From the NCBI GenBank assembly GCA_046331175.1, contig JAXLRI010000003.1:124001-188000 (forward strand): DNA of 64,000 nt, in the 5' to 3' direction. The notes under the pieces were generated by a model. That model was not told the DNA's origin and searched no databases. It worked only from the letters and a program-made list of their open reading frames with translations. This document shows positions 1 through 7,804 of the stretch, in pieces. Positions within the stretch are counted from its first letter, which is position 1. Each line of letters begins with the position of its first letter. The stretch is from JAWKIW01 sp046331175 (GTDB lineage Bacteria; Actinomycetota; Acidimicrobiia; Acidimicrobiales; Acidimicrobilacustridaceae). The position numbers and the translations under genes were made by a program.

Positions 1-177
1 GACGGCGAGGTGGTCGTCACCGACGGGCCCTACGCCGAGACCAAGGAGCAGATGGGCGGCTTCTGGGTGATCGAGGCCGCCGACCTCGACGAGGCGATGG
101 CCTGGGCCCGCAAGGCCACGACGGCCTGCGGCGACGCCGTCGAGCTGCGCCCGTTCCAGGGCGGGCCCGAGGACTGA
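1..177 (+). CDS. YCII/DGPF-domain protein, 5' end cut off
   Basis: The reading frame is open from the first base and stops at 175-177, so only the last 58 residues are visible. They contain the motif DGPYAETKE followed by GGFWVIEA and a D-L-D-E-A-M helix, the hallmark of the YCII/DGPF family, small ferredoxin-like alpha/beta proteins of about 110-120 residues. Roughly half the protein lies outside the window. The stop is 4 bases before the start of an ECF42-type sigma factor, an arrangement known for this family: DGPF genes commonly accompany ECF42 genes and are thought to be their regulators or targets. The biochemical activity of DGPF proteins is not established. The family call is secure; the function is unknown. 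Confidence 0.85.
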   Translation, partial: DGEVVVTDGPYAETKEQMGGFWVIEAADLDEAMAWARKATTACGDAVELRPFQGGPED

Positions 178-181
178 GCCC

Positions 182-1429
182 GTGCCGACCGGCGACGGCG
201 ACGCCGCCGGTCGCGCCCTCGAGGAGACGTTCCGGCTCGAGTCGGGCGCCGCGATCGCCACCCTGGTCCGCCTCTTCGGCGACATCGACCTCGCCGAGGA
301 GGCGGTCCAGGAGGCCTTCGCCGTCGCCATGCAGCGCTGGCCGGTCGACGGCGTGCCGCCCAACCCGGGCGGCTGGATCGTCACCACGGCGCGCCGGCGG
401 GCCATCGACCGCCACCGCCGCGAGTCCTCCCGCGACGACCGGCAGGCGGCGGCGGCCCGGCTGCGGCCGGCCGAACCGGAGCCCCCCGAGGAGGTGCCCG
501 ACGTGGTCGACGACCGCCTCCGCCTCATCTTCACCTGCTGCCACCCGGCCCTGGCGCCGAGCGCGCAGGTCGCCCTCACCCTGCGCCTGCTCGGCGGGCT
601 CGAGACCCCCGAGATCGCCCGCGCCTTCCTCGTCCCCGAGGCGACCATGGCCCAGCGGCTGGTGCGGGCCAAGCGCAAGATCCGCGACGCCCACATCCCG
701 TACCGGGTGCCGTCGGCCGCCGAGCTGCCCGACCGCCTGCGCCCGGTGCTGGCCGTGATCTACCTCGTCTACACCGAGGGCCACAACGCCTCGGCGGGGG
801 ACGACCTGGTCCGCACCGACCTGTGCGCCGAGGCCATCCGCCTGGCCCGGCTCCTGCTCGAGCTCATGCCCGACGAGCCCGAGGCGATCGGCCTTCTGGC
901 GCTGCTCCTGCTGACCGACGCCCGCACGCCGGCGCGGATCGCTGCCGACGGCTCGTTGGTGCGACTGGCCGACCAGGACCGCACCCGCTGGGACCGCGAC
1001 CAGATCGCCGAGGGCCACGATCTGGTGCGGGCGTGCCTTCGTCGCAACCACCCCGGGCCGTACCAGATCCAGGCCGCCATCGCCGCCGTCCACGCCGACG
1101 CCCCGACCGCGGTCGACACCGACTGGGGCCAGATCGTGCAGCTCTACGACCAGCTGCTGGTGGTGGCCCCCACGCCGGTCGTCTCGCTCAACCGGGCGGT
1201 GGCCGTGGCCGAGCGCGACGGCCCCGCGGCCGGGTTGGCCTCGGTCGACGCGCTCGATCCGTCGTCGCTCGACCGGCTGCACGTGTACCACGCCACCCGC
1301 GCCGAGCTGCTGGTGCGCCTCGGTCGCGACGACGAGGCCGCCGACGCCTATCGAGCGGCGCGCGAGCGCACTGGCAACGCCGCCGAGCAGCGGTTCCTGG
1401 ACGACCGCCTGGCCGCCCTCGGCCGCTGA
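182..1429 (+). CDS. ECF42-family RNA polymerase sigma factor with C-terminal helical extension
   Basis: 415 residues with a GTG start 4 bases after the DGPF stop. Residues about 10-75 are sigma region 2 (helix ending DLAEEAVQEAFAVAMQRW, then a WIVTTARRRAID segment). Residues about 120-165 are sigma region 4 with the helix-turn-helix LETPEIARAFLVPEATMAQRLVRAK. The remaining roughly 240 residues form a TPR-like extension that includes the LVYTEGHNAS segment. This long C-terminal domain defines ECF42 and replaces anti-sigma control in the models for this group. ECF42 factors direct core polymerase to the promoters of their linked DGPF genes. The gene ends at a strong hairpin facing the convergent carotenoid oxygenase gene. 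No anti-sigma gene is nearby, as expected for ECF42. Confidence 0.93.
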   Translation: MPTGDGDAAGRALEETFRLESGAAIATLVRLFGDIDLAEEAVQEAFAVAMQRWPVDGVPPNPGGWIVTTARRRAIDRHRRESSRDDRQAAAARLRPAEPEPPEEVPDVVDDRLRLIFTCCHPALAPSAQVALTLRLLGGLETPEIARAFLVPEATMAQRLVRAKRKIRDAHIPYRVPSAAELPDRLRPVLAVIYLVYTEGHNASAGDDLVRTDLCAEAIRLARLLLELMPDEPEAIGLLALLLLTDARTPARIAADGSLVRLADQDRTRWDRDQIAEGHDLVRACLRRNHPGPYQIQAAIAAVHADAPTAVDTDWGQIVQLYDQLLVVAPTPVVSLNRAVAVAERDGPAAGLASVDALDPSSLDRLHVYHATRAELLVRLGRDDEAADAYRAARERTGNAAEQRFLDDRLAALGR

Positions 1430-1459
1430 CCCGCGAACGGCTCGACCGGTGGACGTGGT

Positions 1460-1490
1460 GCGCCAGGCGTCGGGGGCCGACGCCTGGCGC
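1460..1490. terminator. Perfect 14-bp stem-loop between convergent genes
   Basis: GCGCCAGGCGTCGG at 1460-1473 pairs perfectly with 1477-1490 across a 3-base GGG loop. It lies between the stops of the ECF42 gene (+) and the carotenoid oxygenase gene (-). There is no T-tract on either side, so it is either an intrinsic terminator of the T-less actinobacterial kind or a 3'-end stabilising hairpin for both transcripts. Confidence 0.7.
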
Positions 1491-1541
1491 GACCAGGGCG
1501 GTGGGGCGACGGCGCCCGGCCGAAGCGGCCGGACCGAACCG

Positions 1542-2942
1542 TCAGGACTCGGGGAACCAGTTGGCGTGGAAGCCGATCGGCACCCGGCGCGGGATGTGCA
1601 CGCGGGCGATGGGCTCGGCGGTGACGTCGTGGGCGTCGAGCACGACCAGGTCGCTCTGCTCGGTGGCCCGGTCGGTCACGAAGCTGAGCAGCCAGCCGTC
1701 GTCCTCGGCCGTGCCCTCGGGGTCGGGGGCGAAGACGTGCTCGCCGGACACCTCGGAGTCGCCGTAGAAGTGCTCCTGGGCGCCGCCGGTCTCGGTGTCG
1801 TACTTGACCACGCCGTGGAACTCGAACTCGAACTCCCAGGTGCGGGCCATGCAGTTGTAGAGGTAGCGGGTGGAGCGACCGGCCAGGTCGTCGTTGACCC
1901 GGGGGAACTCGCCGCCGCGGTCGTCGGTCTGCTCGTCGGAGACGGCGCCGGTGGTGGGGTCGATCGACCAGCGCCACGGCATGGGCGCCTCGCGGCCCTT
2001 CGGGTCGTCGAACTCGAAGCCGCCGGGCATCTGCTCGAAGCGGGGGGCGCGGACCTCGATGCGGTCGCCGTCCTCCCAGGCGTTGAAGAAGTGCACGACG
2101 TACTGGTTGTCGACCTCGAACCACTGGATGTCGGCACCGTCGCCGAAGCGGGGCAGCACGCCGATGCGGGTGCCGGCCTCGGGGTCCCAGCGCATCATCG
2201 GGCCGCCCGACATCATCGACTGGGCGTCGAACACGGCGGGGGAGTCGAGGAAGATCGTCCAGCGGTCGGTGATGACGAAGTCGTGCATCATCACCGGGTT
2301 GGGCAGGTCGATGTCGGTGCTGTGGACCAGCTCACCGTCGGCGCTCACGACGTGGTAGCGCAGGTAGGGCGGGAACGGGCTGTAGCCGAAGAACAGCATC
2401 TCGCCGGTGTTGGGGTCGATCTTGGGGTGGGCGGTGAAGGCACCCTGCAGCTTGCCGTCGTAGTCCCACTCGCCGACCGTCGCGAGCTCGCGGGTGAGCT
2501 CGGTGGGAGGGCAGGCCTCCATGAGGGCGAGGATCTTGCCGGCGTGGCGCACGGTGTGGGTGTTCGAGGTGTTCTTCATGAACCCGCCCTCGGCGACCAC
2601 GTCGGCGTCGGGCACCACGAACTCGCCGAGGCCGCCGTAGAGCGACTCGCCCCGCTTGCGCTCGGCCAGCAGGCCGCGGGACTCGACCCAGCGGTTGCGG
2701 TAGCGGGCCTTGCCGTCCTCGAAGTACACGGCGTGGACCATGCCGTCGCCGTCGAAGGGGTGGTACTTGGTGCGGGGCGTGAACTGCGGGTTGGGACCGT
2801 TGCGCACGAACATGCCCTGCAGGCCGGCCGGCAGCTCGCCGGTGACCGTCAGCTCGCGGTCGTCGCGCTCGTCGAACACGGGGGCCAGCAGGCCCTGCAG
2901 GAAGGGTGAGGACGAGGGCGTGGGCGGCGGGGCGATGGACAC
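1542..2942 (-). CDS. Carotenoid oxygenase (RPE65/lignostilbene dioxygenase family)
   Basis: 466 residues, normal for the family. These non-haem iron enzymes cleave a C=C bond in carotenoids, apocarotenoids or stilbenes with O2. The four iron-binding histidines are all in recognisable contexts: TAHPKID (H172), MMHDFVIT (H220), VVHFFNAWE (H284) and GFHANWFP near the C-terminus (H459). The N-terminal signature FVRNGPNPQF and the HPFDGDGMVH strand are also present. There is no signal peptide, so the protein is cytosolic. The start is GTG at 2942, preceded by AAGGAG at a 6-base spacing. A 17-bp palindrome sits 22 bases upstream of the start and suggests repressor control. No carotenoid biosynthesis genes are nearby, so the substrate cannot be deduced. 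Confidence 0.94.
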   Translation of the reverse strand: MSIAPPPTPSSSPFLQGLLAPVFDERDDRELTVTGELPAGLQGMFVRNGPNPQFTPRTKYHPFDGDGMVHAVYFEDGKARYRNRWVESRGLLAERKRGESLYGGLGEFVVPDADVVAEGGFMKNTSNTHTVRHAGKILALMEACPPTELTRELATVGEWDYDGKLQGAFTAHPKIDPNTGEMLFFGYSPFPPYLRYHVVSADGELVHSTDIDLPNPVMMHDFVITDRWTIFLDSPAVFDAQSMMSGGPMMRWDPEAGTRIGVLPRFGDGADIQWFEVDNQYVVHFFNAWEDGDRIEVRAPRFEQMPGGFEFDDPKGREAPMPWRWSIDPTTGAVSDEQTDDRGGEFPRVNDDLAGRSTRYLYNCMARTWEFEFEFHGVVKYDTETGGAQEHFYGDSEVSGEHVFAPDPEGTAEDDGWLLSFVTDRATEQSDLVVLDAHDVTAEPIARVHIPRRVPIGFHANWFPES

Positions 2943-2964
2943 GGACGGCTCCTTGGTCGGCAGT

Positions 2965-2981
2965 GGTTAACACTGTTCACC
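2965..2981. promoter_or_regulatory. Palindromic operator upstream of the carotenoid oxygenase gene
   Basis: GGTTAACACTGTTCACC is a 17-bp inverted repeat around a central C with one mismatched pair (T at 2968 against C at 2978). It ends 22 bases before the GTG start of the oxygenase and is more AT-rich than its surroundings. The AACAnTGTT core resembles TetR-family operators of actinobacteria. No TetR gene is in the window, so the regulator must be encoded elsewhere. Confidence 0.6.
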
Positions 2982-3081
2982 AGCCAGCGACCGCTGTCAA
3001 GGAGCCCCGTCCGGGCCGATCGTCGGCGCTCGGAGCCCGGCCGAGCGCCGACCCGGCGCCGCCGCGGTCGGGCGCCGTCGC

Positions 3082-4296
3082 TCAGAGGGGGGCCGGGCGG
3101 CCGAGCAGGTAGCCCTGGCCGAGCGTGATGCCGAGGTCGCGCAGCGTCGCCAGCTCGGCCTCGGTCTCGATGCCCTCGGCGATCACCTTCGAGCGGGTGT
3201 CGTAGGCGAAGGACTTGAGCGCGCTGACGAGGGCCCGCTTGGCGGGGTCGGCGTCGATGCCCTCGATGAGGCCCCGCTCGAGCTTGATGAAGTCGGGCTG
3301 CAGCTTGACGATGTGCTGGAGGCTCGCCACGCCCGAGCCGGTGTCGTCGACCGCGAGGCGGATGCCGTGGTCGCGCAGCGACGTGATCGAATCGACGAGG
3401 GGCCGGTAGTCGTCGACCGGCTCGTGCTCGGCCAGCTCGATCACGAGGCGGTGCCGTGAGGGCTCGTCGAGGTGGGCGAGCAGCGCCGGCGAGCGCAGGG
3501 CACCGGGCGAGGCGTTCATCGAGAGGAACTGCGCGGAGGGGAAGTGGGGCAGGCCGGCCAGGGCCAGCTCGATGGCCCGCAGCTCGAGCTGCAGCCCGAG
3601 GCCGACCTCGTTGGCCTCGGCGAACCACACGTCGGGGGTGCGGACCGGGGCGGCGCTGAACCGGGCCAGGGCCTCGACGCCCACCACGTGCTCGGTGCGG
3701 AGGTCGACGATCGGCTGGTACGCCATGGCCAGGCCGGTCCCGGCGAGGATCGCTTCGATGCGCTGGGTGACCTCCTGGCGTCGCTCGACCTCCTGCTCGG
3801 TCTGGCGATCCACCTCGGCCAGCTGGGCCTCGGCCACGGTGGCCCGGCGCTGCACCTCGACGTGGAGGCGCCGGGTCTCGAGCAGGTTGCGGATGCGGAG
3901 CAGGACCTCGCTCATCCGGAAGGGCTTGGTGACCAGGTCGGCGGCGCCGGCGGCGAGGGCTCGATCGGCGGCGTCGTCGGAGATGTCGGCGGTGATCACG
4001 AGGACCGGGCGGTAGTCGTCGGGCGCCGTGGCCCGCTGCAGCTGGGCCATGACCGCGTAGCCGTCGAACACGGGCAGGTGCAGGTCGAGCAGCACCAGGT
4101 CGGGCTGGTGGGTGCGGAACAGCTCGGAGGCGGCCAGCGCGTCGTCGGTGGCGATGACGTCGTCGTAGCCGGCCTTGGCCAGCATCTGGCGCAGCAGGTG
4201 GACGTTGGCCGAATCGTCGCCGACGACCAGGATGCGGCCGCTGGGGGCCGCGCCCGCCGATCGGGTCCCGCCCCACCCGGCGCCGACGTCTGCCAT
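3082..4296 (-). CDS. Response regulator with EAL c-di-GMP phosphodiesterase domain
   Basis: 404 residues. Residues about 20-140 are a receiver domain with acidic residues GDD and the phospho-acceptor Asp in LVLLDLHLPVFDG. Residues about 145-175 form a glutamine/glutamate-rich coiled linker. Residues about 180-404 are an EAL domain. Catalytic positions look intact: VEALAR (EAL), SMNAS (Asn), VIELAEHE (Glu), LAVDDTGSG (metal-binding DD; the usual DDFGTG is changed after DD), DFIKLERG (Lys), AEGIETEAE (Glu) and GQGYLLG (Gln). It should hydrolyse c-di-GMP to pGpG when its partner kinase signals; no kinase is adjacent. GAGGTGACCC precedes the ATG. The divergent neighbour is a diguanylate cyclase, so the two form a make/break pair. 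Confidence 0.92.
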   Translation of the reverse strand: MADVGAGWGGTRSAGAAPSGRILVVGDDSANVHLLRQMLAKAGYDDVIATDDALAASELFRTHQPDLVLLDLHLPVFDGYAVMAQLQRATAPDDYRPVLVITADISDDAADRALAAGAADLVTKPFRMSEVLLRIRNLLETRRLHVEVQRRATVAEAQLAEVDRQTEQEVERRQEVTQRIEAILAGTGLAMAYQPIVDLRTEHVVGVEALARFSAAPVRTPDVWFAEANEVGLGLQLELRAIELALAGLPHFPSAQFLSMNASPGALRSPALLAHLDEPSRHRLVIELAEHEPVDDYRPLVDSITSLRDHGIRLAVDDTGSGVASLQHIVKLQPDFIKLERGLIEGIDADPAKRALVSALKSFAYDTRSKVIAEGIETEAELATLRDLGITLGQGYLLGRPAPL

Positions 4297-4322
4297 GGGT
4301 CACCTCGCTCGCATCCGTTGCT

Positions 4323-4352
4323 CCCGGGGCGATGCCCCGGGGGCCGAGCCTA
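4323..4352 (-). promoter_or_regulatory. Predicted promoter with a 19-bp palindrome at the transcription start of the REC-EAL gene
   Basis: Read on the minus strand, TAGGCT (4352-4347) is a good -10 box. About 7 bases downstream begins CCCGGGGCGATGCCCCGGG (4341-4323), a perfect 8-bp stem with a GAT loop. It would form a hairpin at the very 5' end of the mRNA, or a DNA operator at +1. The rest of the 329-base divergent intergenic region (4297-4625) holds no gene I can support. Confidence 0.45.
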
Positions 4353-4611
4353 GGCGGGCCGACCTGCCGTCTCGCTCTCCTGCTGCACCAGGACGTCGAC
4401 ACCTCGGGGCCGGCTCTGGAGGACCGATCGACCCGGCGCGGTCGGCGGACCGGCCGGGGAGGCGCGGGGCCGGACGTCCCCACGGTGCCGGTCCGGGAGA
4501 CCCACGGCGGGGCCCCTCCGCATCAAGGGGCGGGGGTGCACCTCGACCCGCGCGGTTCGTGGACCGGAGGTCGGGCACCTCGCTCGCCGTCCCCTGGCAG
4601 AGGGCTGGGAG

Positions 4612-4617
4612 TACGGT
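4612..4617 (+). promoter_or_regulatory. -10 box of the PAS-GGDEF gene, possibly leaderless
   Basis: TACGGT ends 8 bases before the GTG at 4626 and there is no Shine-Dalgarno sequence. The spacing would put the transcription start at or next to the start codon. Confidence 0.45.
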
Positions 4618-4625
4618 GCCCTCCC

Positions 4626-5975
4626 GTGGAGGAGATCGGCGGCATCCCGGTCGGCGTGGCGGCCCACCTGCGGGAGGGCGTGGTCTCCCTCGCCCCCGAC
4701 GGCACCATCGAGTGGGCGAACGCGGCGGCCGGCCGGTTGCTCGGCGCGTCGTCGGCCGAGCTGGTCGGCACCAGCGCCCTGGAGCGCCTCGACGACGCCG
4801 ACCTCGAGCGGGCACTGGCCGGCATCGTGTTCTCCACGACCCACCCCGAGCACACCGCCGTCGTGCCCTTCCGGGTGCGCAGTGGGGCCGACACGTGGGT
4901 CGACGTCGAGCTGATGTCGTCGGTCATCGCCGCGCCCGACGGCGACCACGTCGTGCTCGTGCTGCGCGACGCGTCACCGCGCCGGGCGGTCTCCGAGGCC
5001 CTCGCCACGGTGGCGACCGGCGCCGACCTCGACGCCACCGCCGACTGGCTGGCCCGGGTCATCGAGGCCCGCTGGGTCGGGACCGTCGCCGGGGTGGTCG
5101 TCGACGGGCCGGGCGGCCGGCGCGTGGTCGGCGCCCAGCACTGGCCCGCCGGGCTCGAACAGGGATTCCTCGGGCAGGCCGACACCGGTGCCATCGACCT
5201 CCGGGGCGGACCGGTGGTCGCCGTCGTGGGCGTCGACGAGCTGCCCGACGACGTCGCCGGGCTGGCCCGGGGTGCCGGGCTCATCGCCTTCGCCCGGGCG
5301 CTGGTGCCCGATCCGGCGGGAGGCACCGCCGCCATCGTCGCCTGGTTCGACCTGCCCGATGCCGCCCGCATGGAGTTCGAGCACGGCTCGATCGAGCTGC
5401 GCGAGCTGCTGGCCCTGGCCCTCGAGCGCCGCTACCACCTCGGCCGCCTCGACCACGCCGTCCGCCACGACGCCCTCACCGGGCTGCACAACCGCTCCGG
5501 GTTCCTCGAGGTCGTCGAGGCCGCCGCCGGGCGCGACGGGACCGGTGACGCCCTGGCGGCCCAGGCGGCGCTGCTCTACGTCGACCTCGACGGGTTCAAG
5601 CCGGTCAACGACCGCCACGGCCACGCCGTCGGCGACGCCGTGCTCCGCGTGGTCGGCGGCCGCCTGGCCGCGCTGTCGGGCAGCTGGCTGGCGGCCCGGA
5701 TCGGCGGCGACGAGTTCGTGCTGTTCGGCGCGGGCGGTGACGATCTCGCCGACCGGGCCGGGGTGGTGGCCCAGCAGGTCGTCGAAGCGCTCACCGAACC
5801 CATCGAGGTGGGCGACGCCGACGGCGAGCTCGTCGTGGTCGAGATCGGGGCCAGCGTCGGCGTGGCCGTCACCGACGGGGCCGACGTCGACCGCCTCCTC
5901 GAGCTGGCCGACGGCGCGATGTACTCGGTGAAGGCCGCCGGCGGCCGCAGCTGGAGCACCCACCTGCCTGGGTAG
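4626..5975 (+). CDS. PAS-GGDEF diguanylate cyclase
   Basis: 449 residues from GTG 4626. The frame is open further upstream, but that part is arginine-rich, non-coding in character, and lacks a start signal. Residues about 10-115 are a PAS sensor domain (SLAPDGTIEWANAAAGRLLG, then a PAC-like segment ending VVLVLRDAS). A poorly conserved middle region of about 160 residues may be a degenerate GAF-like domain. The GGDEF domain starts at HDALTGLHNRSGF and includes YVDLDGFKPVNDRHGH and the active-site loop RIGGDEFVLF, so synthesis of c-di-GMP from two GTP is expected. No membrane segment is visible. It is transcribed away from the REC-EAL phosphodiesterase; the two may act on the same c-di-GMP pool. 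Confidence 0.9.
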   Translation: MEEIGGIPVGVAAHLREGVVSLAPDGTIEWANAAAGRLLGASSAELVGTSALERLDDADLERALAGIVFSTTHPEHTAVVPFRVRSGADTWVDVELMSSVIAAPDGDHVVLVLRDASPRRAVSEALATVATGADLDATADWLARVIEARWVGTVAGVVVDGPGGRRVVGAQHWPAGLEQGFLGQADTGAIDLRGGPVVAVVGVDELPDDVAGLARGAGLIAFARALVPDPAGGTAAIVAWFDLPDAARMEFEHGSIELRELLALALERRYHLGRLDHAVRHDALTGLHNRSGFLEVVEAAAGRDGTGDALAAQAALLYVDLDGFKPVNDRHGHAVGDAVLRVVGGRLAALSGSWLAARIGGDEFVLFGAGGDDLADRAGVVAQQVVEALTEPIEVGDADGELVVVEIGASVGVAVTDGADVDRLLELADGAMYSVKAAGGRSWSTHLPG

Positions 5976-6103
5976 CGGGCCGGCCGCGGTCGGCCACCCG
6001 GCCGTCGGCGTACGTCGGCTCCCGGCGTGCCCGACGTCACGCGCCGCGGGGACCCACGAGGTTGGTGCGGGGTGGCGAAGAAGTGGCAGCATCAGTGCAA
6101 GTT

Positions 6104-6124
6104 GTGGCGCGCCAACCGCGCCAC
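6104..6124. promoter_or_regulatory. Inverted repeat upstream of the acyl-CoA dehydrogenase gene
   Basis: GTGGCGCG (6104-6111) pairs perfectly with CGCGCCAC (6117-6124) across CCAAC, 42 bases before the ATG at 6167. It could be a repressor site or a 5'-leader hairpin. The remaining bases of this 191-base gap contain no supported gene. Confidence 0.35.
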
Positions 6125-6166
6125 GCCGGCAGCAGCCGGACCGACGGTCGACCGGGGGGAACCGCC

Positions 6167-7495
6167 ATGACCGACACCGAGCCCACCGCGGGCAGCGACG
6201 AGATCATCGACGAGCTGCGCTCCTGGCTCGAGGAGAGCTGGGATCCGGACATCACCGTGCGCGAGTGGTGGGAGCGCCTCGGCCTCGCCGGCTGGGCCGC
6301 CCCGATCCTGCCGACCAACGCCTACGGCCGTGGCCTCAGCCGCAACGACGGCGTGCGGGTCCAGAACGAGATCGCCGAGTTCGGCGCCCTGGGCGCCCCC
6401 GGAGGCCTCGGCCTGCTGCTGGCGGCGCCCACCATCGCCACCCACGGCACGCAGGAGCAGATCGACCTCTACGTACGTGAGATCGTCACCGGCGTGAAGG
6501 CCTGGTGCCAGCTCTTCTCCGAGCCGGGCGCCGGCTCCGACCTCGCCGGGCTCACCTGCAAGGCCGACAAGGACGGCGACGAGTGGATCGTCAACGGCCA
6601 GAAGGTGTGGACCTCGCTCGGCCACATGGCCGACATGGGCATGCTCATCGCCCGCACCGATCCCGAGGCCCCCAAGCACCAGGGCATCACCTGGTTCGGC
6701 ATCGACATGCACCAGCCGGGCATCGACGTCCGGCCGCTCGTCGAGATGACCGGCCACGCCATGTTCAACGAGGTGTTCCTGTCCGACGCCCGGGTGCCCG
6801 ACGCCGCCATCATCGGCGAGCGGGGCAAGGGCTGGGCCGTGGCCAACACCACGCTGGCCTACGAGCGGTCGGGGCTCGGCGCCGGCGGCGGCTCGGCGGC
6901 GGCCGGCATGGCGCTGCCGGGATCGGTCGCCGGACAGCTCGACCAGCGGGCCGGCGACTTCGTGTCGGGGCCGGTCAAGAAGCGTCGCAGCGGGGGTGGC
7001 GGTGCGGCGGCGGCCATGGGGTCGAGCGGCAAGATGCTCATCGACCTCGCCAAGGGCAACGGTGCCGCCGCCGACCCGACCATCCGCCAGGACCTCGTGC
7101 GGTTGCACACCATGGGCGAGCTGGCCCGGTTCAACAACCTGCGGCTCAAGGCGGCCAAGCAGGCCGGCAAGGACATCCCCGGGATGGCCAACCTCTCCAA
7201 GCTGGCCATGAGCGACATGGTGCGGCTGTCGCGCGACCTCAGCCTGCGGATCGTCGGCCCGGCCGGCACGCTGCACCCGTACACCGACGAGCAGCGGGCG
7301 GCCAACGACGAGGCCACCGGCAACCCGTTCCTCCCGATGATCACCGGCATGGCGCTGTGGGCCCAGGCGCCGCCCATCTACGGCGGCACCGACCAGATCC
7401 AGAAGAACATCGTGGGCGAGCGCGTCCTCGGGCTCCCCAAGGAGCCGAGCCACGACAAGGACACGCCCTTCTCGTCGCTGCCCCGCAACGCCTGA
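6167..7495 (+). CDS. Acyl-CoA dehydrogenase (FadE-type)
   Basis: 442 residues; the ATG at 6167 has GGGGGGA 6 bases upstream. FAD enzyme oxidising acyl-CoA to trans-2-enoyl-CoA and passing electrons to ETF. The core domain motifs are present: WCQLFSEPGAGSDLAGL and the DEWIVNGQKVWTS strand. The C-terminal segment reads PIYGGTDQIQKNIVGERVLGLP. In MCAD the catalytic base is the Glu of the YEGT motif; here that position is Gly. A Glu is instead present in LAYERSG, which aligns with helix G, where isovaleryl-CoA dehydrogenase keeps its catalytic Glu. A Gly/Ala-rich insertion of about 60 residues follows, as in some actinobacterial FadE proteins. The substrate is unknown. Confidence 0.9.
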   Translation: MTDTEPTAGSDEIIDELRSWLEESWDPDITVREWWERLGLAGWAAPILPTNAYGRGLSRNDGVRVQNEIAEFGALGAPGGLGLLLAAPTIATHGTQEQIDLYVREIVTGVKAWCQLFSEPGAGSDLAGLTCKADKDGDEWIVNGQKVWTSLGHMADMGMLIARTDPEAPKHQGITWFGIDMHQPGIDVRPLVEMTGHAMFNEVFLSDARVPDAAIIGERGKGWAVANTTLAYERSGLGAGGGSAAAGMALPGSVAGQLDQRAGDFVSGPVKKRRSGGGGAAAAMGSSGKMLIDLAKGNGAAADPTIRQDLVRLHTMGELARFNNLRLKAAKQAGKDIPGMANLSKLAMSDMVRLSRDLSLRIVGPAGTLHPYTDEQRAANDEATGNPFLPMITGMALWAQAPPIYGGTDQIQKNIVGERVLGLPKEPSHDKDTPFSSLPRNA

Positions 7496-7588
7496 CGGCC
7501 GCCCGCCGACCTCGCGTGCCCCGTCCCGCCGCGGCGGTGGAGATCGACCTCGCCCCGAGGGGGAGGGTGCGCGCGTGATCGGGATTGG

Positions 7589-7604
7589 ATACCCTGGGGG
7601 GTAT
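7589..7604. promoter_or_regulatory. CstR/CsoR-type operator overlapping a leaderless promoter and start codon
   Basis: ATACCCTGGGGGGTAT is the same type of 16-bp palindrome as the two copies next to the CsoR-family repressor gene 1 kb away. TACCCT inside it (7590-7595) is a -10 box 7 bases before the ATG at 7603, so the site covers the -10 element, the predicted +1 and the first two bases of the start codon. A bound repressor would block polymerase directly. Confidence 0.7.
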
Positions 7605-7764
7605 GTGCAGTCGAACCACGTGCCCCTCCTGCCAGCGCCCGACCTACGCCGGGTGCGGTGCCCACGTCGAGCAGGTGCTCGGCGACGTCCCACCGGACCA
7701 GCGGTGCCAGTGCAACGCCGGTGCGCCGGCCGCCGGTCGCCGCTCCCTGTTCCGGCGCCGCTGA
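7603..7764 (+). CDS. Cysteine-rich miniprotein, 53 residues
   Basis: Begins MCSRTTCPSCQRPTYAGCG and ends LFRRR. Cysteines are at 2, 7, 10, 18, 35 and 37, with His21, including CPSC and CQC pairs. That is six Cys in 53 residues, suited to binding zinc or another thiophilic metal or to reacting with sulfur species. I recognise the pattern as a small conserved actinobacterial family (typically MCSRTTC followed by a GCG-HVEQVL segment) with no known function. No Shine-Dalgarno sequence is possible within the GGGGGGT spacer; a leaderless transcript fits. Its promoter lies in a CstR-type operator, linking it to the sulfur-stress genes that follow. The ICMT-like gene starts 40 bases after its stop and may be co-transcribed. 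Confidence 0.8.
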   Translation: MCSRTTCPSCQRPTYAGCGAHVEQVLGDVPPDQRCQCNAGAPAAGRRSLFRRR

Positions 7765-7804
7765 ACCCGTCCGGGCCCGTCTCGGCGCGGCGGTGGTGCC
7801 GGCG

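Noticed and set aside
4332..4625. Extending the PAS-GGDEF protein upstream to 4332
   Set aside because: The extra 98 codons are Arg/Gly/Pro-rich without PAS features and overlap the likely promoter of the divergent REC-EAL gene.
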